The notes below the pieces were generated by a model. It made no database searches. It was not told where the DNA came from and saw only the letters and a list, made by a program, of their open reading frames with translations. Source: Craterostigma plantagineum (taxonomy: Eukaryota > Streptophyta > Magnoliopsida > Lamiales > Linderniaceae). From it: DNA of 64,000 nt. This document shows positions 1 through 10,331 of this stretch, piece after piece. Within the stretch, counting starts at the first letter, position 1; each line of letters opens with the position of its first letter. Made by a program: the position numbers and the translations under genes. The stretch is from assembly GCA_027422505.1 (NCBI GenBank), contig JAPQWV010001606.1, positions 16,001 through 80,000 of the forward strand. Direction: 5' to 3'.

Positions 1-132
1 AAGTGATTTTAGTAGATTTTCGGCTTGATCTTTTAGAGCTATGAAGTTTAGGAAACGGCTTCGCCATACTTTGTATTAGTTGCGTTGCAAGATTGGTGGA
101 CGGTTGTCATTTCCTAGCGAGTAAGGATCCAT
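1..132 (-). pseudogene. C1 gag, N-terminal fragment with early stop
   Basis: The ATG is at 132-130. The first residues (MDPYSLGNDNRPPILQR) match the start of C3 Gag at 45690, which fixes the start codon. After 18 residues an in-frame TAA (78-76) replaces the Glu codon of C3. The same frame then resumes with the Gag segment around VWRSRFLN, which sits at the start of the copia Gag (UBN2-type) domain. Gag would form the cytoplasmic particle that packages element RNA. The fragment is cut by the window edge, and the nonsense codon makes this copy defective. Confidence 0.75.
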
Positions 133-1183
133 CTCTTCTTTTTGTTGTTGATGAGGGATCTTCTTTCGTTTTTTTGGTGGATTTGAGTGATGTTATGTGC
201 TTTACAAGTACCAAATTAGTTAGTAGCGTTTGATATTAAAGCAGTCGAGAATTATTTTCGAATCTATCTTTTATTTTCGATCGAAAATAATTTAGTCGGA
301 ATTAAGATGTACGTTACTGTTCTCGTGCGAGAAAGTGTGTCAGCGAGAAAATTTACGAGCGAGAAAAATTTGTTAAAAACTTTCGTCGAGAAAAATCCTT
401 TAATCGTGAATTGATTTCGATCGCAATAAACAGTACTTAAAGTAAGTTCCTTGCTTAGTCAAAATAAATTCGTTGACTGAAAATTTTCGATCGTAAGTAA
501 TTTTCGCTTGGTCAAACTGTATAAGTTTTGACCCAAAAAAATTCGACGGTAAGTTTTGCGAGCACAAAAGTCAAAATTGGTCTTCTTCGAAATAGTTTTT
601 TGCTAGATTTTGCTCGAGTAATTTTTTTTTTACTAAAATCGTTCTTAGTGAAGACGGTTTAGTGCTGACTTAGCGCTCTGACTGATAAAAAATTTCGCGC
701 GGAGTTTTGCGATCAAGAAATTTCTTCGATCGGATACTTTTGCGAGGAAAATTGAATTTCAGCGAATAAAATCAGAACCCTAATTAACACTGATTCAACT
801 AAAGGCAATTAATTAGTCTATGAATCGCAGGTGATCGTAATTAGATGGTTGATACGCACGAACACACAATTAAACATATTATGAAACAAAACATGTCAAT
901 TTTAATCAAACCAAACTGTGTTCAAGTTCGTTCTTCGCGCAAACAGTAACGATTCAAATCTGATTAACTCTGCTAAATCGACATCAAACTGCTACGAATC
1001 TAATCGCCAAAGATTTCTATAGCTAGAACAAACACAGAAACATCAAATTCAAATCAGATAAGCACAGAATTAGGCACTTCAGATCGCAAAGCTTTTTCGC
1101 GCCAAAACTGTTCTTAGCGTGAACAGTTCCAGAAAATGAAATTCGATCCGAATTCTAACAATTTCGATTCAAACAGAACGAAT
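133..1183 (-). repeat. C1 5' leader with TTTTCGATCG / CGAGAAA motif array
   Basis: Untranslated leader between primer site and gag, about 1 kb, AT-rich. It is densely sprinkled with CG-bearing words such as TTTTCGATCG, GCGAGAAAA, CGAGCGAG and TTTCGTCGAG, especially at 240-780. The same words fill the leader of C3. No gene is seen here; a short chance frame at 1328-1516 falls in the LTR. Confidence 0.7.
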
Positions 1184-1197
1184 CTGCTCTGAAACAA
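1184..1197 (-). other. C1 primer binding site (mutated initiator-Met type)
   Basis: Read on the minus strand just inside the LTR, this resembles TTGGTATCAGAGC, the complement of the 3' end of plant initiator-Met tRNA, with about two mismatches. It fixes the orientation of C1. Confidence 0.7.
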
Positions 1198-1199
1198 AT

Positions 1200-1551
1200 T
1201 GTTAGGCCCTCGTTTGTCAACACAATTAATCCTAGGCATGAATTCTAAGGAAATCGATTAGAATGATGAAGATTGAAGTTCGATCGAAAACCTTTGATCG
1301 AAGAACACGCGAGAGAAAACCTTTACTGTGAGAAAGTTTTGTGTGTTTCTCTCTCTAAAAATGAATTCTGCAGCCTTTCGGATCCGTTCTCTAATTTTCT
1401 GTGTTAAGCACAATGTTTGTACAAGTATTTATACCAAACAAACTTGGTGTAAATATCTAATTAGTCCTAGTCTATGGAGTAATACAAATAAATCACCTAA
1501 TAACAAGGACAACTAATGAAATCAAGCACAATCTAAAATGTATACTCTACA
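1200..1551 (-). repeat. C1 5' LTR
   Basis: A 352-bp LTR that begins TGTAGAG and ends CTAACA on the minus strand (TG...CA). It is clearly related to the 351- and 353-bp LTRs of C3 but visibly diverged. The neighbouring bases 1552-1556 (ATTTC) should be the target duplication. Confidence 0.85.
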
Positions 1552-2069
1552 ATTTCCATCCACGGTTCGTATATCCTCATAAGAAGTTGGTCCTTTAATA
1601 AACATGAGCAACATCTTCATGTGTAAAGCTCACCAGCAGTCGGATGATTATTCACAATTCTTCCAAGAGCAATTCCTTTCTTTCGTGGCTGCCAAGATCT
1701 TTCAGAATCTTTCAATACGAATCTTGATGGAAACTGCGTGTAAGTGAGAGTCCTTCTTCACTATTACGGGAAGTTAACATCCATTCACTAAACATGGTTT
1801 TTCGAACACCATCACGTGTTAGTAAACTCTCCAAATCAGCAGCATCATCATAAACAACACTCTATTGTCCTTCAAGATGTATGGGAAGTCTTTGAACAGC
1901 TGGCGATCTGTAATGTATGTCCAATTGAAATATTCTCCACATAGCTTCACAAGCAGATAAACTATTTACAGTCAAAATATCTTTTTATTTCATCACTGTC
2001 ATTACAATTTTTTCCAGAGCTATGAACTCGACCGCCTGCATGATTTGTGTTCTCGATGATCATTGTGGC
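1552..2069 (-). pseudogene. Helitron transposase, segment downstream of the Rep tyrosines
   Basis: Reading on the minus strand from 2069, the translation follows the classic plant Helitron order: a DEIKRYFDCK stretch, then SACEAMWRIF, HYRSPAVQRLPIHLEGQ, SVVYDD, a WMLTSR segment and KGPTSYEDIRT near 1575. This region links the Rep nuclease to the SF1B (Pif1-like) helicase. The frame shifts after DCK, a TAG replaces the second Gln of the usual GQQ, and further shifts follow, so it is broken. It continues exactly the reading interrupted at 5324, showing that C2 inserted into this gene. The helicase domain itself lies left of the window, beyond C1. Confidence 0.85.
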
Positions 2070-2849
2070 TGTTGAGGAAATGCTACCTTCGAATGAGGAT
2101 TCAATGTATATTTAGTGTATGCTAAGATTAAGGATCGAATTGAGCACAGAAGAGCTCAATGAAAGCTCAAAAACGCAACTAACACACATTGTTTGAGACA
2201 TATTTAACGTGGTTCGGCCCAAACTTTGGCCTACGTCCACGGATCAACCGAGCTTCCTTTCTTATTGATCACAACACGAAAGTTGTACACTGTCGTGCCC
2301 TCTACAAGTTTTGTCTTTACACCTCTATGTGATTCTCACTATATAAGAAACTACAAGCTCTCAAAGATAGCTAGTCGAACATGGAAATCTGATTTATATA
2401 GAGCAGATTTCATACTTAACACATGTTACGCGACCGATCTGAGCCGTCCCTTTTAATCCGATCGACCGCTCGAAAAGCTGCCACATCGCCATGTGTATTT
2501 CACGTGAACCAGCATGCAATACACGACTTTATAAGTGAATTTGCACTTTCTATATCGTCCGTCCGATCTTCTATCCAAGAGCCGAGTTTATCTATCCGCG
2601 TCATCTCTCTTGAATCGATCTGTGACGTCGATGCAATTCGCGTGCTATCCGACGAACACCATTCAACCTTGAACATTCAAACATCAGCCCTTAGAACGCA
2701 CGGCAATCAAGATCGAACGGCACCTGTGCATCGCGACTTCTCTTCAGCCATTTCTCTAGTTCCCGCTTCAGCTTCGACCAGTTCCAACCGGCGACTTCTA
2801 CGGCCACTCCCGGCAGCTCCGGCGAGTTGCTGGCTTGCCATTCTCAACA
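2070..2849 (-). repeat. C2 3' LTR
   Basis: Direct repeat of 4558-5323, with numerous substitutions visible by eye. On the minus strand it follows a purine-rich CTCGAGGTGGAGA tract (2850-2863), which serves as polypurine tract. Confidence 0.88.
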
Positions 2850-3215
2850 ATCTCCACCTCGAGACGACGACCTTGCGAACCCAACTCCGAGATTCTCCAT
2901 CGCAGCCCTAACCATGCCAGAAAAATCGCCCAGACATTACAGAAAAATCAGATATACCTCTCTGTTTGTGTTTTGAGAATCACCTTTCCAAGCTTCGAAA
3001 CTCCATCAAAGCTCCACCTCGATCAATACGCCCTCACTCGGTTGATCAACCAGCTCCACTAGGTGCTGCGAGCCTCAAGAGTGAACTTGCCGACCACAAG
3101 TAGGATTGAAATTTCCCACTTGGAATCGACTCGAACACTTGAGCTCGTTTCTTTCGTTCGGCTAGAAGAATCCTCCATCCCAGCCACTTGAGCCACCTCA
3201 CAGACCCTTCCTTGG
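2850..3215 (-). other. C2 region between the last frame and the 3' LTR
   Basis: Contains the polypurine tract next to the LTR (2850-2863) and otherwise untranslated sequence. The usual integrase, RT and RNase H genes of a copia element are missing from this interval. No gene is seen. Confidence 0.6.
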
Positions 3216-4075
3216 CTAGAAAGCATCTTCGTCTTGCTCAGCCAAGACAGTATCTGTACTAAAACCTACAAAACAGGAAACATCAGTTGAAGGCAAACTG
3301 ATCCTCCACCCGACTTGCTGCTGCGTTTTCTCCGTTTTCGTCCACAGAGCTTGAGTTGTTCTCCACCTCAAATCTATCCCTCCCATGTGGCTTGAGGTAC
3401 CTTCATCGCTCGGCACAAATAGCTCCATCTCGGGCTCGGAAACGTCGTCACAAACTGCCATCTCGAGCAATTTTTCTTCAGCAGTAGCAGGTTTCAGAAA
3501 TTCAGCCGCGAGCTCCACTTTTGCAGCGTCTGTTTCTACCTCTTCCCGAGTCTTCTGGGGCACCTCTTTCACACCATTAGAACCACCATACGTCCTAGTT
3601 TCATGATGTGCCTTTGCCTCCAAAGAGCAGCCCTCGAGCACGTAGATACACTGCCTTCTTCGGCCCTGCAGAATTAGCCTGACTTTCTTTTTGACTAGCA
3701 TCTTCCCACTTGCTATTTGGGTATTAAATCCTCTCCTATCCAAACCACCAATGGATATAAGATTCCTCTTAAGTTCAGGGACATAACTGACATCCTTGAG
3801 GATGCTCAACACCCACTTGAAAGCCTCATCCTTATGGAACCACAGCCACCTACTTCGAAGCTTTTTCCACCACCTACCTTAACCGTTTTACCTCTCAGCT
3901 CCTTAAACTCGTGCAACCACTCCTTGTTGCAGGTTATATGGAAGCTAGACCCTGATTCTAGGATCCGTTCCTCCCTTCTCTCCTCCTCGGAAATGGCTAA
4001 CACCTCGGCATACTCAAAAATATCATCAACATGGCTAGTTTGGTTGGAACTTCCCCGATTTGCAACTTTGGGCAA
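3216..4075 (-). pseudogene. C2 protease-like region and unusual 3' frame
   Basis: Two overlapping minus frames (4075-3806 and 3812-3216). The first carries a degraded aspartic protease start, with ESGSSFHIT where copia elements have DSGAS/DSGCS, so the catalytic Asp reads Glu. The second continues with the post-protease pattern (LKDVSYVPELKRNLISIGGLD), which normally leads into the integrase zinc finger. Here it runs instead into about 130 acidic, Glu-rich residues of no recognised family and stops at 3216. This fits internal deletion joining a 5' protease to sequence near the 3' end; the frame is open across the junction. Whether the tail is ever translated is unknown. Confidence 0.6.
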
Positions 4076-4513
4076 TTCATCTTGAAGTCACCCACCTCAT
4101 TGCAATTGAAACACCTCCTAGGCTCAGCGACCTCCTTCCCTTTGTTCTTCTTCAATGGCAGATTCCTCCCCCATTTGGAACCTATAAAGAGCTTGTTTGA
4201 GATAGAGCCGTCTTGCCAATGATTTGGTCATGTAAAGAGCTTCCAACTTCTTCCATAGTCCCTCAGCCGAGGTCTCACTTGCCACTTTCCGAAGAACAAT
4301 ATCCGAGAGGGATAAGATGATGATGGAATAGGCTTTCTCCTTTAGCTTCTTCTTTGCCATCGCGGTTAGCGTTGATGGCTCCATTTCGGCATCCGATTTC
4401 AAGGCTTCCTCCAAGCCTTTCTCCACGAGCACGGCCTTCATTTTGAGCTTCCACAGCCAAAAATCGCTAGCACCATTGAAGACTTCCATTTCGAGCTTAG
4501 TCATCGTAGCCAT
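4076..4513 (-). pseudogene. C2 gag (Tnt1/Retrofit-like)
   Basis: Starts at an ATG at 4513, about 45 bp inside the 5' LTR. It reads MATMTKLEMEVFNGASDFWL, followed by WKLKMKAVLVEKGL, the usual opening of non-Sirevirus copia Gag. An LWKKLEALYMTKSLA segment follows, typical of the UBN2 fold. The frame stops at 4124. In another frame a zinc knuckle (CFNCNEVGDFKMNC, about 4120-4080) has Asp where the knuckle His should be. Gag packages the element RNA. The frameshift and broken knuckle indicate a dead copy. Confidence 0.75.
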
Positions 4514-4557
4514 TTTCCAGGAATCGAGCTCCTTCGATCCACGCTCACCGCACCACT

Positions 4558-5323
4558 TGTTGAGGAAATGCTACCTCTCTAATGAGGATTCAATGTATAT
4601 TTAGTGTATGCTAAGATTAAGGATCGAATTGAGCATAGAAGAGCTCAATCGAAGCTCAAAAAATGCAACTCACACACACTTTGTTTGAGACAGATTTAAC
4701 GTGGTTCCGTCCAAACTTTGGCCTACGTCGAAGGATCAATCGAGCTTTCTTTCTTATTGATCACAACAGGAAAGTTGTACACTGTCGTGCCCTCTACAAG
4801 TTTCGTGTTTACACCTCTCTGTGATTCTCACTATATAAGATACTACAAGCTCTCAAAGATAGCTAGTCGAACTTGGAAATATGATTTATATAGAGCAGAT
4901 TCATACTTAACAGATGTAGCTCAACTGATCTGAGCCGTCCCTTTTAATTCGATCGACCGCTCGAAAAGCTGCCAAGTCGCCATGTGTATTTCACGTGAAC
5001 CAGCATGCAATACACAACTTTATAAGTGAATTTTCACATTCTATATCGTCCGTCGGGTCTTCTATCCAAGAGCCGAATTTATCTATCCCCGCCATCTCTT
5101 TTAAATCGATCTGTGCCGTCGATGCAATTTGCGCGCTATCCGACGAACACCATTCAGTCTTCAACCTTGAAACATCAGCCCGTAGATCGCGCGCCAATCA
5201 AGATCGAACGACACCTGTGCATATTTCTTCAATTCCCAGCTTCAGCTTCGACCAGTTCCAACTGGCGACTTCTCCGGCCACTCCCGGCGGCTCCGGCGAG
5301 TTGCTGGCTCGCCATTCTCGACA
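4558..5323 (-). repeat. C2 5' LTR
   Basis: Partner of 2070-2849. On the minus strand it is followed by AAGTGGTGCGGTGAGC, which is not the initiator-Met primer site of the other elements here, so C2 probably primes from another tRNA or has a mutated site. Confidence 0.87.
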
Positions 5324-7182
5324 GTCGCTTTGTCGACTCCCTTTGTAATATACTTGAACAGGTATTCGATTGCCTTACTCCTATTGCACCATTTGACGTT
5401 TATATGAGCATGATATTTTTTCGGAAGTGGTAGATTGTGCGGCACAACATAACTATTATACATGCGTGATAATTTGAATTCTGTCTGTTTTCCTGCGCCG
5501 ATATTTCACATAACCACTATCGTCCACTGTAGTCGTTTCATTATACTGTTTAGGGAACTTTTTTGTGCACCTGAAATTTTCCATACATGCATTGTTTGGT
5601 CTGTCAGAACCACATGGTCCGTGCATCATAAATTGTTTGACCAAATAATATCCTTACTCGTCGATATCTCTGTCAGGAATCTCCGCTGATATTACTGAGT
5701 CAACTGCCGAAGGACTTGGATGTCCATCATGTCCGCTTAGCCTAATCAATATATGTGCATGTGGCAAGCCTCTGTTCTGGAATTCTATCGTATACAAAAC
5801 TGTAAAAAAACCACTTACGACCGAATAATGTTTTTGAAATCTTTTTGTTATCATTCTGGCAAAATATATAATGCCATTTTGTAGAAAAAATACCTGCAAC
5901 AACAGGCCCAAAAAATAATCTTTCGAATGTCAGAAATTAAACTGTCCAGCTTTATCCTGAAAACTCGACATTGCAAATCTGGCCTACCATTAGAACTATC
6001 ATTGCCATACTTCGCCAAATGGTCTATAATTTCATCCCAATTAGGATTCGTTGTGATTGTGATGAATTGATGTGGGTTGTTGTACCATCTGCGTAAAGCG
6101 AGTGCGTCGTGATAGTTTTCCAACATATATCTGGGAGAACCAGTGAACAATGATAACACGATCTTCTTTCCAATAGATCTTGCTTCTGTCTCTCCCTTTA
6201 ATACAGCATCAGCAATGTTATTGTAAATATCTGCTCTCAATGTCTTTTGATTATTTCTTATCCAACGCTGTCTTTCTGTTTTAATAGTGGTGTAAGCATC
6301 AACAACATACTGATGAAGTAAGCGTCCATCTCGCACAATACCTTGTCCTTCTGATAATTTGTCTGTATTTGATAAGCATAGAATTCACGCATGGTTATGT
6401 AACGTCTCTTGATAGAACTGTGCACTTTGTGTGAATATGGTATTTGGTCATGGAAACCAGATTGCCCAAATGGGAATAGTAATGGATACTGCATCGCCAT
6501 AAAGGATGGATGTGATTCGCTAACTCTCTGTAGCGGACCATTTTTGGACTGCACTATGATGTCTCTTTCTCCGATTGTTTCAGGAAGGTGTCCAACTATC
6601 AATCCAGCAATCTCATCACTGGAGGGAAGTTCATATTGTTTTCCTCGATGGCCTCGTCCAATTAATAATATTGATAATTCAGCAGTTTTGCCGGACTCAT
6701 ATCTGTCCCGCGCCATTCGGAAAATTTTAGCCAGTTTATTGCATGCATCCATCATTTCAATAAGCCCAGTAACTACTTCTGCATTCAAATTTTTCGAGCT
6801 TTTTTTGGACAACGTACCTAAACGGTTAGATATTTCATTTGGTGTGTAGTAGATGTAGAGCTGCGCAAATTTTGGAGAATGACCTTCAGCAGGAAGTAAT
6901 GAACCAATAGTATGAAAATTTTGTCCGTGTATTCTGTATACGTATGAACCTGCCCTTGCCTTCACTTTTGCGTCTATATTTGCACCCATTGATGTGAATG
7001 AAAGGATTGAGTTATAGACTCTTATAGATTGCCGGAAAGTTCTATCGGATACCTTTCTGAAAGATACAATGGAGGATCTGCAAGAGGAGGCAGTGAAACT
7101 CTTCCTTGACTACAGCACAGGGAGAAAACTGATTTGCCATCATTCATTTCTCCTTTTATTGATTCTGATTTCCACACCAGTG
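5324..7182 (-). pseudogene. Helitron transposase, N-terminal and HUH Rep nuclease region
   Basis: The minus-strand translation follows plant RepHel proteins throughout: FSLCCSQGRVSLPPL near 7110, GSLLPAEGHSPKFAQLYIY near 6870, a Helitron-like N block (FMAMQYPLLFPFGQSGF) near 6480, then QFITITTNPNWDEI. The HUH motif GLPHAHI is at 5766-5746. The two-tyrosine motif EYLFKY is at 5367-5350. Rep nicks single-stranded DNA and attaches through these tyrosines during rolling-circle transposition. The catalytic His and Tyr residues are all present, but the frame is shifted near 7060, 6340, 5925, 5655 and 5460, so the gene is broken. C2 is inserted just after the second tyrosine (KGVDKAT) and D interrupts the N-terminus at 7183. 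Confidence 0.93.
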
Positions 7183-7513
7183 TGTTAGGATATTTTATAG
7201 TGTTTAATTTCAATGTGTTCATCTTAGTTGGCTTGTATTTAATTAACTTTGGGCTAGTTCATAATATTCAAGTTCTTAGTTACTAGGGGTATAATATACC
7301 AACTAATGTGGCATATATACCCAAACCCTAATTCATTATGGTGTGTGTTTTTTGGTGTAGTATGTGTGAGTGCGTGTGTGTTGAACAATAAAGAACCCAT
7401 TTTGAAAGCATTCGTAGTCTGCACTATCACACCCAACGTTTGATCTTTAAATCTTTATTATTAGCGTGGTAAACCGTCCTATGTCGGTATTGTTGGGTCA
7501 AATAGGGACAACA
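7183..7513 (+). repeat. D 5' LTR
   Basis: A 331-bp LTR, TGTTAGGA...GACAACA. It has a TATA-like CATATATAC at 7312-7320 in the setting AATGTGG-CATATATAC, a position that corresponds to the TATA box of A's LTR. Confidence 0.92.
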
Positions 7514-7515
7514 AG

Positions 7516-7527
7516 TGGTATCAGAGC
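7516..7527 (+). other. D primer binding site (initiator-Met tRNA)
   Basis: TGGTATCAGAGC lies 2 bp after the LTR, an exact complement of the initiator-Met tRNA 3' end used by plant copia elements. Confidence 0.92.
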
Positions 7528-8068
7528 AAACGCGTTTGGATTTGAGTGAGATTTCTGAAATTTTTGGGTATTTTTTGGGTTCGAATTTCTACGATTTCTT
7601 GATTTTTTGAGTTGATTTTATTGATTTTGCAAGCTCAAGAGGTAATTAGGTTGTTTTCGAGTGATTTGAAGTGTTTACCCAACTGTTTTCAGCAAATTTG
7701 AGTAAGATTTGAACAAAAATTCGAGTCTGGATTTTTTTTCAGTTCTTCAGTTTCTGGCAGAGTTTTTACACAACTCTTCAAATCACCCGAATTTGGTTAT
7801 TTTTAGAAAAAAGCACATGGCGATAGTGGAAAGATCAAGTTTCGACCGATCACTCAGTTGAATTGGCCACTCAAACAATCGGCCGGTTTCACTCTTTTAA
7901 CTGGTCAAACAATTGTTTTTTGTCAAAAAAGGGCACTATCGGCCAACTGCAATTTAAAAAAAAACTTCGAAAGTTTTAATCAACCACTATAGGCCGATTA
8001 CACACTTGGTCAAACTTTCTCTTTCGGTCAAAAAGTTGAAAGCAAGTGTCAGTTCAATACAATTCAGT
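7528..8068 (+). other. D leader, first part
   Basis: Untranslated and AT-rich, with TCGGCCGA/TCGGCC-type words near 7850-8000. No coding potential is seen. Its last nine bases (8060-8068) are the left copy of the MULE target duplication. Confidence 0.6.
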
Positions 8069-8173
8069 GGGCTTTTAAATAAAATAGGGTTATTTGAAGC
8101 CCTATTCAATAAAATAGGGCAAATGGGACCGAAATTATTAAAATAGGGTGAAACGCACATATTAAACGCGACG
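8069..8173 (+). repeat. MULE left terminal inverted repeat
   Basis: Starts GGGCTTTTAAATAAAATAGG. It pairs with the reverse complement of 10218-10322 over its full length at roughly 80 percent identity by eye, and contains the shared core TATTCAATAAAATAGGGCAA. Confidence 0.9.
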
Positions 8174-8362
8174 GCGCCTATTGGACGCGACGGTGACGTG
8201 GCGCGGAAACAAAGCAAAGGGGGGCCCGGTTGGGCCCGCTCGTGACCCGCGTCGCATGTAATGGAAGCGACGACGCGTTTAACGGGCGCGACATTGACCC
8301 AGACCAGCACGCGCTCAATGCTCTCGGCGAATTTTCCTATTTAAGCCGATCAACTTCGATTA

Positions 8363-9960
8363 TTGATTCATAAAATTTCATACATATCCAATATGGTGTC
8401 TAGAAAAATTGAAATAGTTGTTTATTATGGCGGTGAAATCATACACGGATCAAACACCATACAGTATAGTCTTCAACCCATCGGTTATCGACGAATTCGT
8501 CGCGATACCAATTTCGAGCAATTTCTTAGTATGGTGTACGACATGACTTCTGTCGACAGCAATACTTTCTTTTTAATCGTTCGTGCGAAGAACGAATACA
8601 TCAACACTCACAACTGTATCACAATCCCCTGCTATTGCCTAGTGATGCCGACCTGGCATACTTCTTGGATCCCGACATCGAGCTCGATTACATCGAGGTC
8701 TTTGTCGACGCAATCGAGATCGTTCAGTTCGAGCGCAACTTATATCCTCCCGACGAGTACACGAATCCCGCGACGAGCTTTTCGATTCCTGACATTGCTT
8801 CAGTTACTAAAGAATTGACAAATATTTCGTTTGCCCCTCGAAGATATACCTTCGAGCAGCCGTTGCGTTCCTATTAGTTCGACGGTTGCGCAGCCTGAGA
8901 TCGATCACGACGCCGTCCAAGATAGTGACGCCGGTGACTCTGAAGCCGATGACGAGGGTGGGGCACTAGACGATTTGCCAGATCCTGCAAATGCCGATGA
9001 TGAAAGTGACGATGAACCAATGCCAAGTGAGCTAGAAGAGAATAGAGCATTATACCAGTCGGTGCCGTTTAATACCTCTTATCAAATGGCTCCCACAGAA
9101 GCTGACGAAACTGGTGGTGATTTTTACGACACGGACGATCCCGCATTTTACGTAGGTATGACGTTTAATAGCAAAGAACAATTAAAATGTGCTGTTAACG
9201 ATTACCATTTGAGGGTTGTTAGACGTGAATACCACGTGACCGAAAGTAACAGAACCGCATGGAGCGTGAGATGCAACCACAACGACGATTGTAACTGGAC
9301 ACTGCGAGCAGTCTTCAAACAGAAAAATTTATTTTGGAAGGTGACGAGATACGGTGGACCGCACACATGCTTCACGCACGAGTTGGCCAGCACCCATCGT
9401 AATGTTTCGCGTACTGAAATCGCGAGAATATTAATCCAAAAGGTAAAGAACGACCCAAAGTATTTACCTAGAAACGTGCAACAGCTCGTAAAAGATACCT
9501 TTGGGTATGATATTCCGTACATTCAAGCATGACATGGACTCAAGCGAGCAAAAGAGATTGTTTATGGTACTTGGGAAACGTCAATCCAACAGCTTCCTAT
9601 ATTCATGAAAGCCTTGCAAAGATACAACCCCGGAACGGTGGTGAAGTTGTGGCATCTTCAAGACATGGCTGGAGTGAAACAATTCGGGTATGTATTTTGG
9701 GAATTCAGACCTCGCATTGACGGCTTCAAGCATTGTCGTAGAGTGGTCTGTGTCGACGGTACGCACTTGTAATCGAAGTACAAGCATAAAATGTTGATTG
9801 CATGTGCACTCGATGCAAAACAGAAAATTTTTCCACTTGCGTTTGCCATCGTTACACCGAAAGCTTACATTCTTGGAGTTGGTTCTTGAACTTGATTAAT
9901 GTTCATGTATTGGAGGGACAAGCGGTATGCCTAATTTCAGATCGCCATTCAGGTATTTGT
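8363..9960 (+). pseudogene. MULE transposase (mudrA-like), truncated and frameshifted
   Basis: Frames 8363-8818, 8635-8877 and 8831-9532, then a continuation to about 9960, appear to be one gene. From about 9145 the Mutator DNA-binding region is seen: YVGMTFNSKEQLKCAVNDYH, then WSVRCNH, CNWTLRA and GPHTC (Cys/His zinc residues). After a frameshift near 9530 the MULE catalytic domain begins: VVCVDGTHL (first catalytic Asp) near 9750, MLIACALDAKQKIFPLAFAI near 9800, then LISDRHSGI (second Asp) near 9935. The third catalytic residue and the C-terminal zinc finger are absent. A TAA interrupts after DGTHL. It would cut and join element ends in the nucleus; this copy cannot. Confidence 0.85.
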
Positions 9961-10217
9961 TGGTAAAAATTAATCCTGTCGTTGATTTTTTTCTTTTTAA
10001 TAAAATTATTTCATGTTACCTACGAACTGTAATTGGATGGCGACGCCCAGTTAATTGGCCGCGACGCCCAGTTAGTAATTATTTACTAAAATTATTTCAT
10101 GTTAATCCATTAGCCGCGACGCCCAGTTAATTGGGCCGTTAGTCGGCCCAATTGATCTTTTACAAAAAAAGGCCCGCGTTAAGCCGATTGAGCCCACGTC
10201 GCGTTTAATGGGCACGT

Positions 10218-10322
10218 CGTCGCGTCCATTAATCGTGTTTCACCCGATTTTATTAATTTCCTCCACATTTGCCCTATTTTATTGAATAGTGGCTTTAATT
10301 GCCCTATTTTAATTAAAACCCC
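10218..10322 (-). repeat. MULE right terminal inverted repeat
   Basis: Inverted partner of 8069-8173. On the minus strand it starts GGGGTTTTAATTAAAATAGG. The bases between the transposase remnant and this repeat (9961-10217) hold only GCGACG-type subterminal words. Confidence 0.9.
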
Positions 10323-10331
10323 CAATTCAGT

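Larger units (their letters stand above)
1..1551 (-). mobile_element. C1: Ty1/copia Sirevirus, 5' end only (runs off the window)
   Basis: A minus-strand LTR retrotransposon of which only the 5' LTR, primer site, leader and first gag codons are inside the window. Its LTR and leader match those of element C3 (44256-54871) in reverse complement, including shared phrases in the leader near 310-430 (C3 45400-45520). It is inserted in the Helitron gene that resumes at 1552. The other end, and so the target duplication, lies outside the window. Confidence 0.88.
2070..5323 (-). mobile_element. C2: deleted non-Sirevirus Ty1/copia element
   Basis: Minus-strand LTR element of 3.25 kb with LTRs of 780 and 766 bp ending TG...CA. 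Flanks GTGGC (2065-2069) and GTCGC (5324-5328) look like a target duplication with one change. Inside are gag, a zinc knuckle and protease-like sequence, but no integrase, reverse transcriptase or RNase H, so it is non-autonomous by internal deletion. Removing it makes the Helitron reading continuous. Confidence 0.87.
8069..10322 (+). mobile_element. MULE (Mutator-like DNA transposon), about 2.25 kb
   Basis: Terminal inverted repeats of about 105 bp (8069-8173 and 10218-10322) are flanked by a perfect 9-bp duplication CAATTCAGT (8060-8068 and 10323-10331), the hallmark length for Mutator elements. Inside is a decayed mudrA-like gene. Subterminal DNA (8170-8300 and 10030-10230) is rich in GCGACG words, with three copies of GCGACGCCCAGTTA at 10040-10135. 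It is inserted in the leader of D. Confidence 0.93.
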
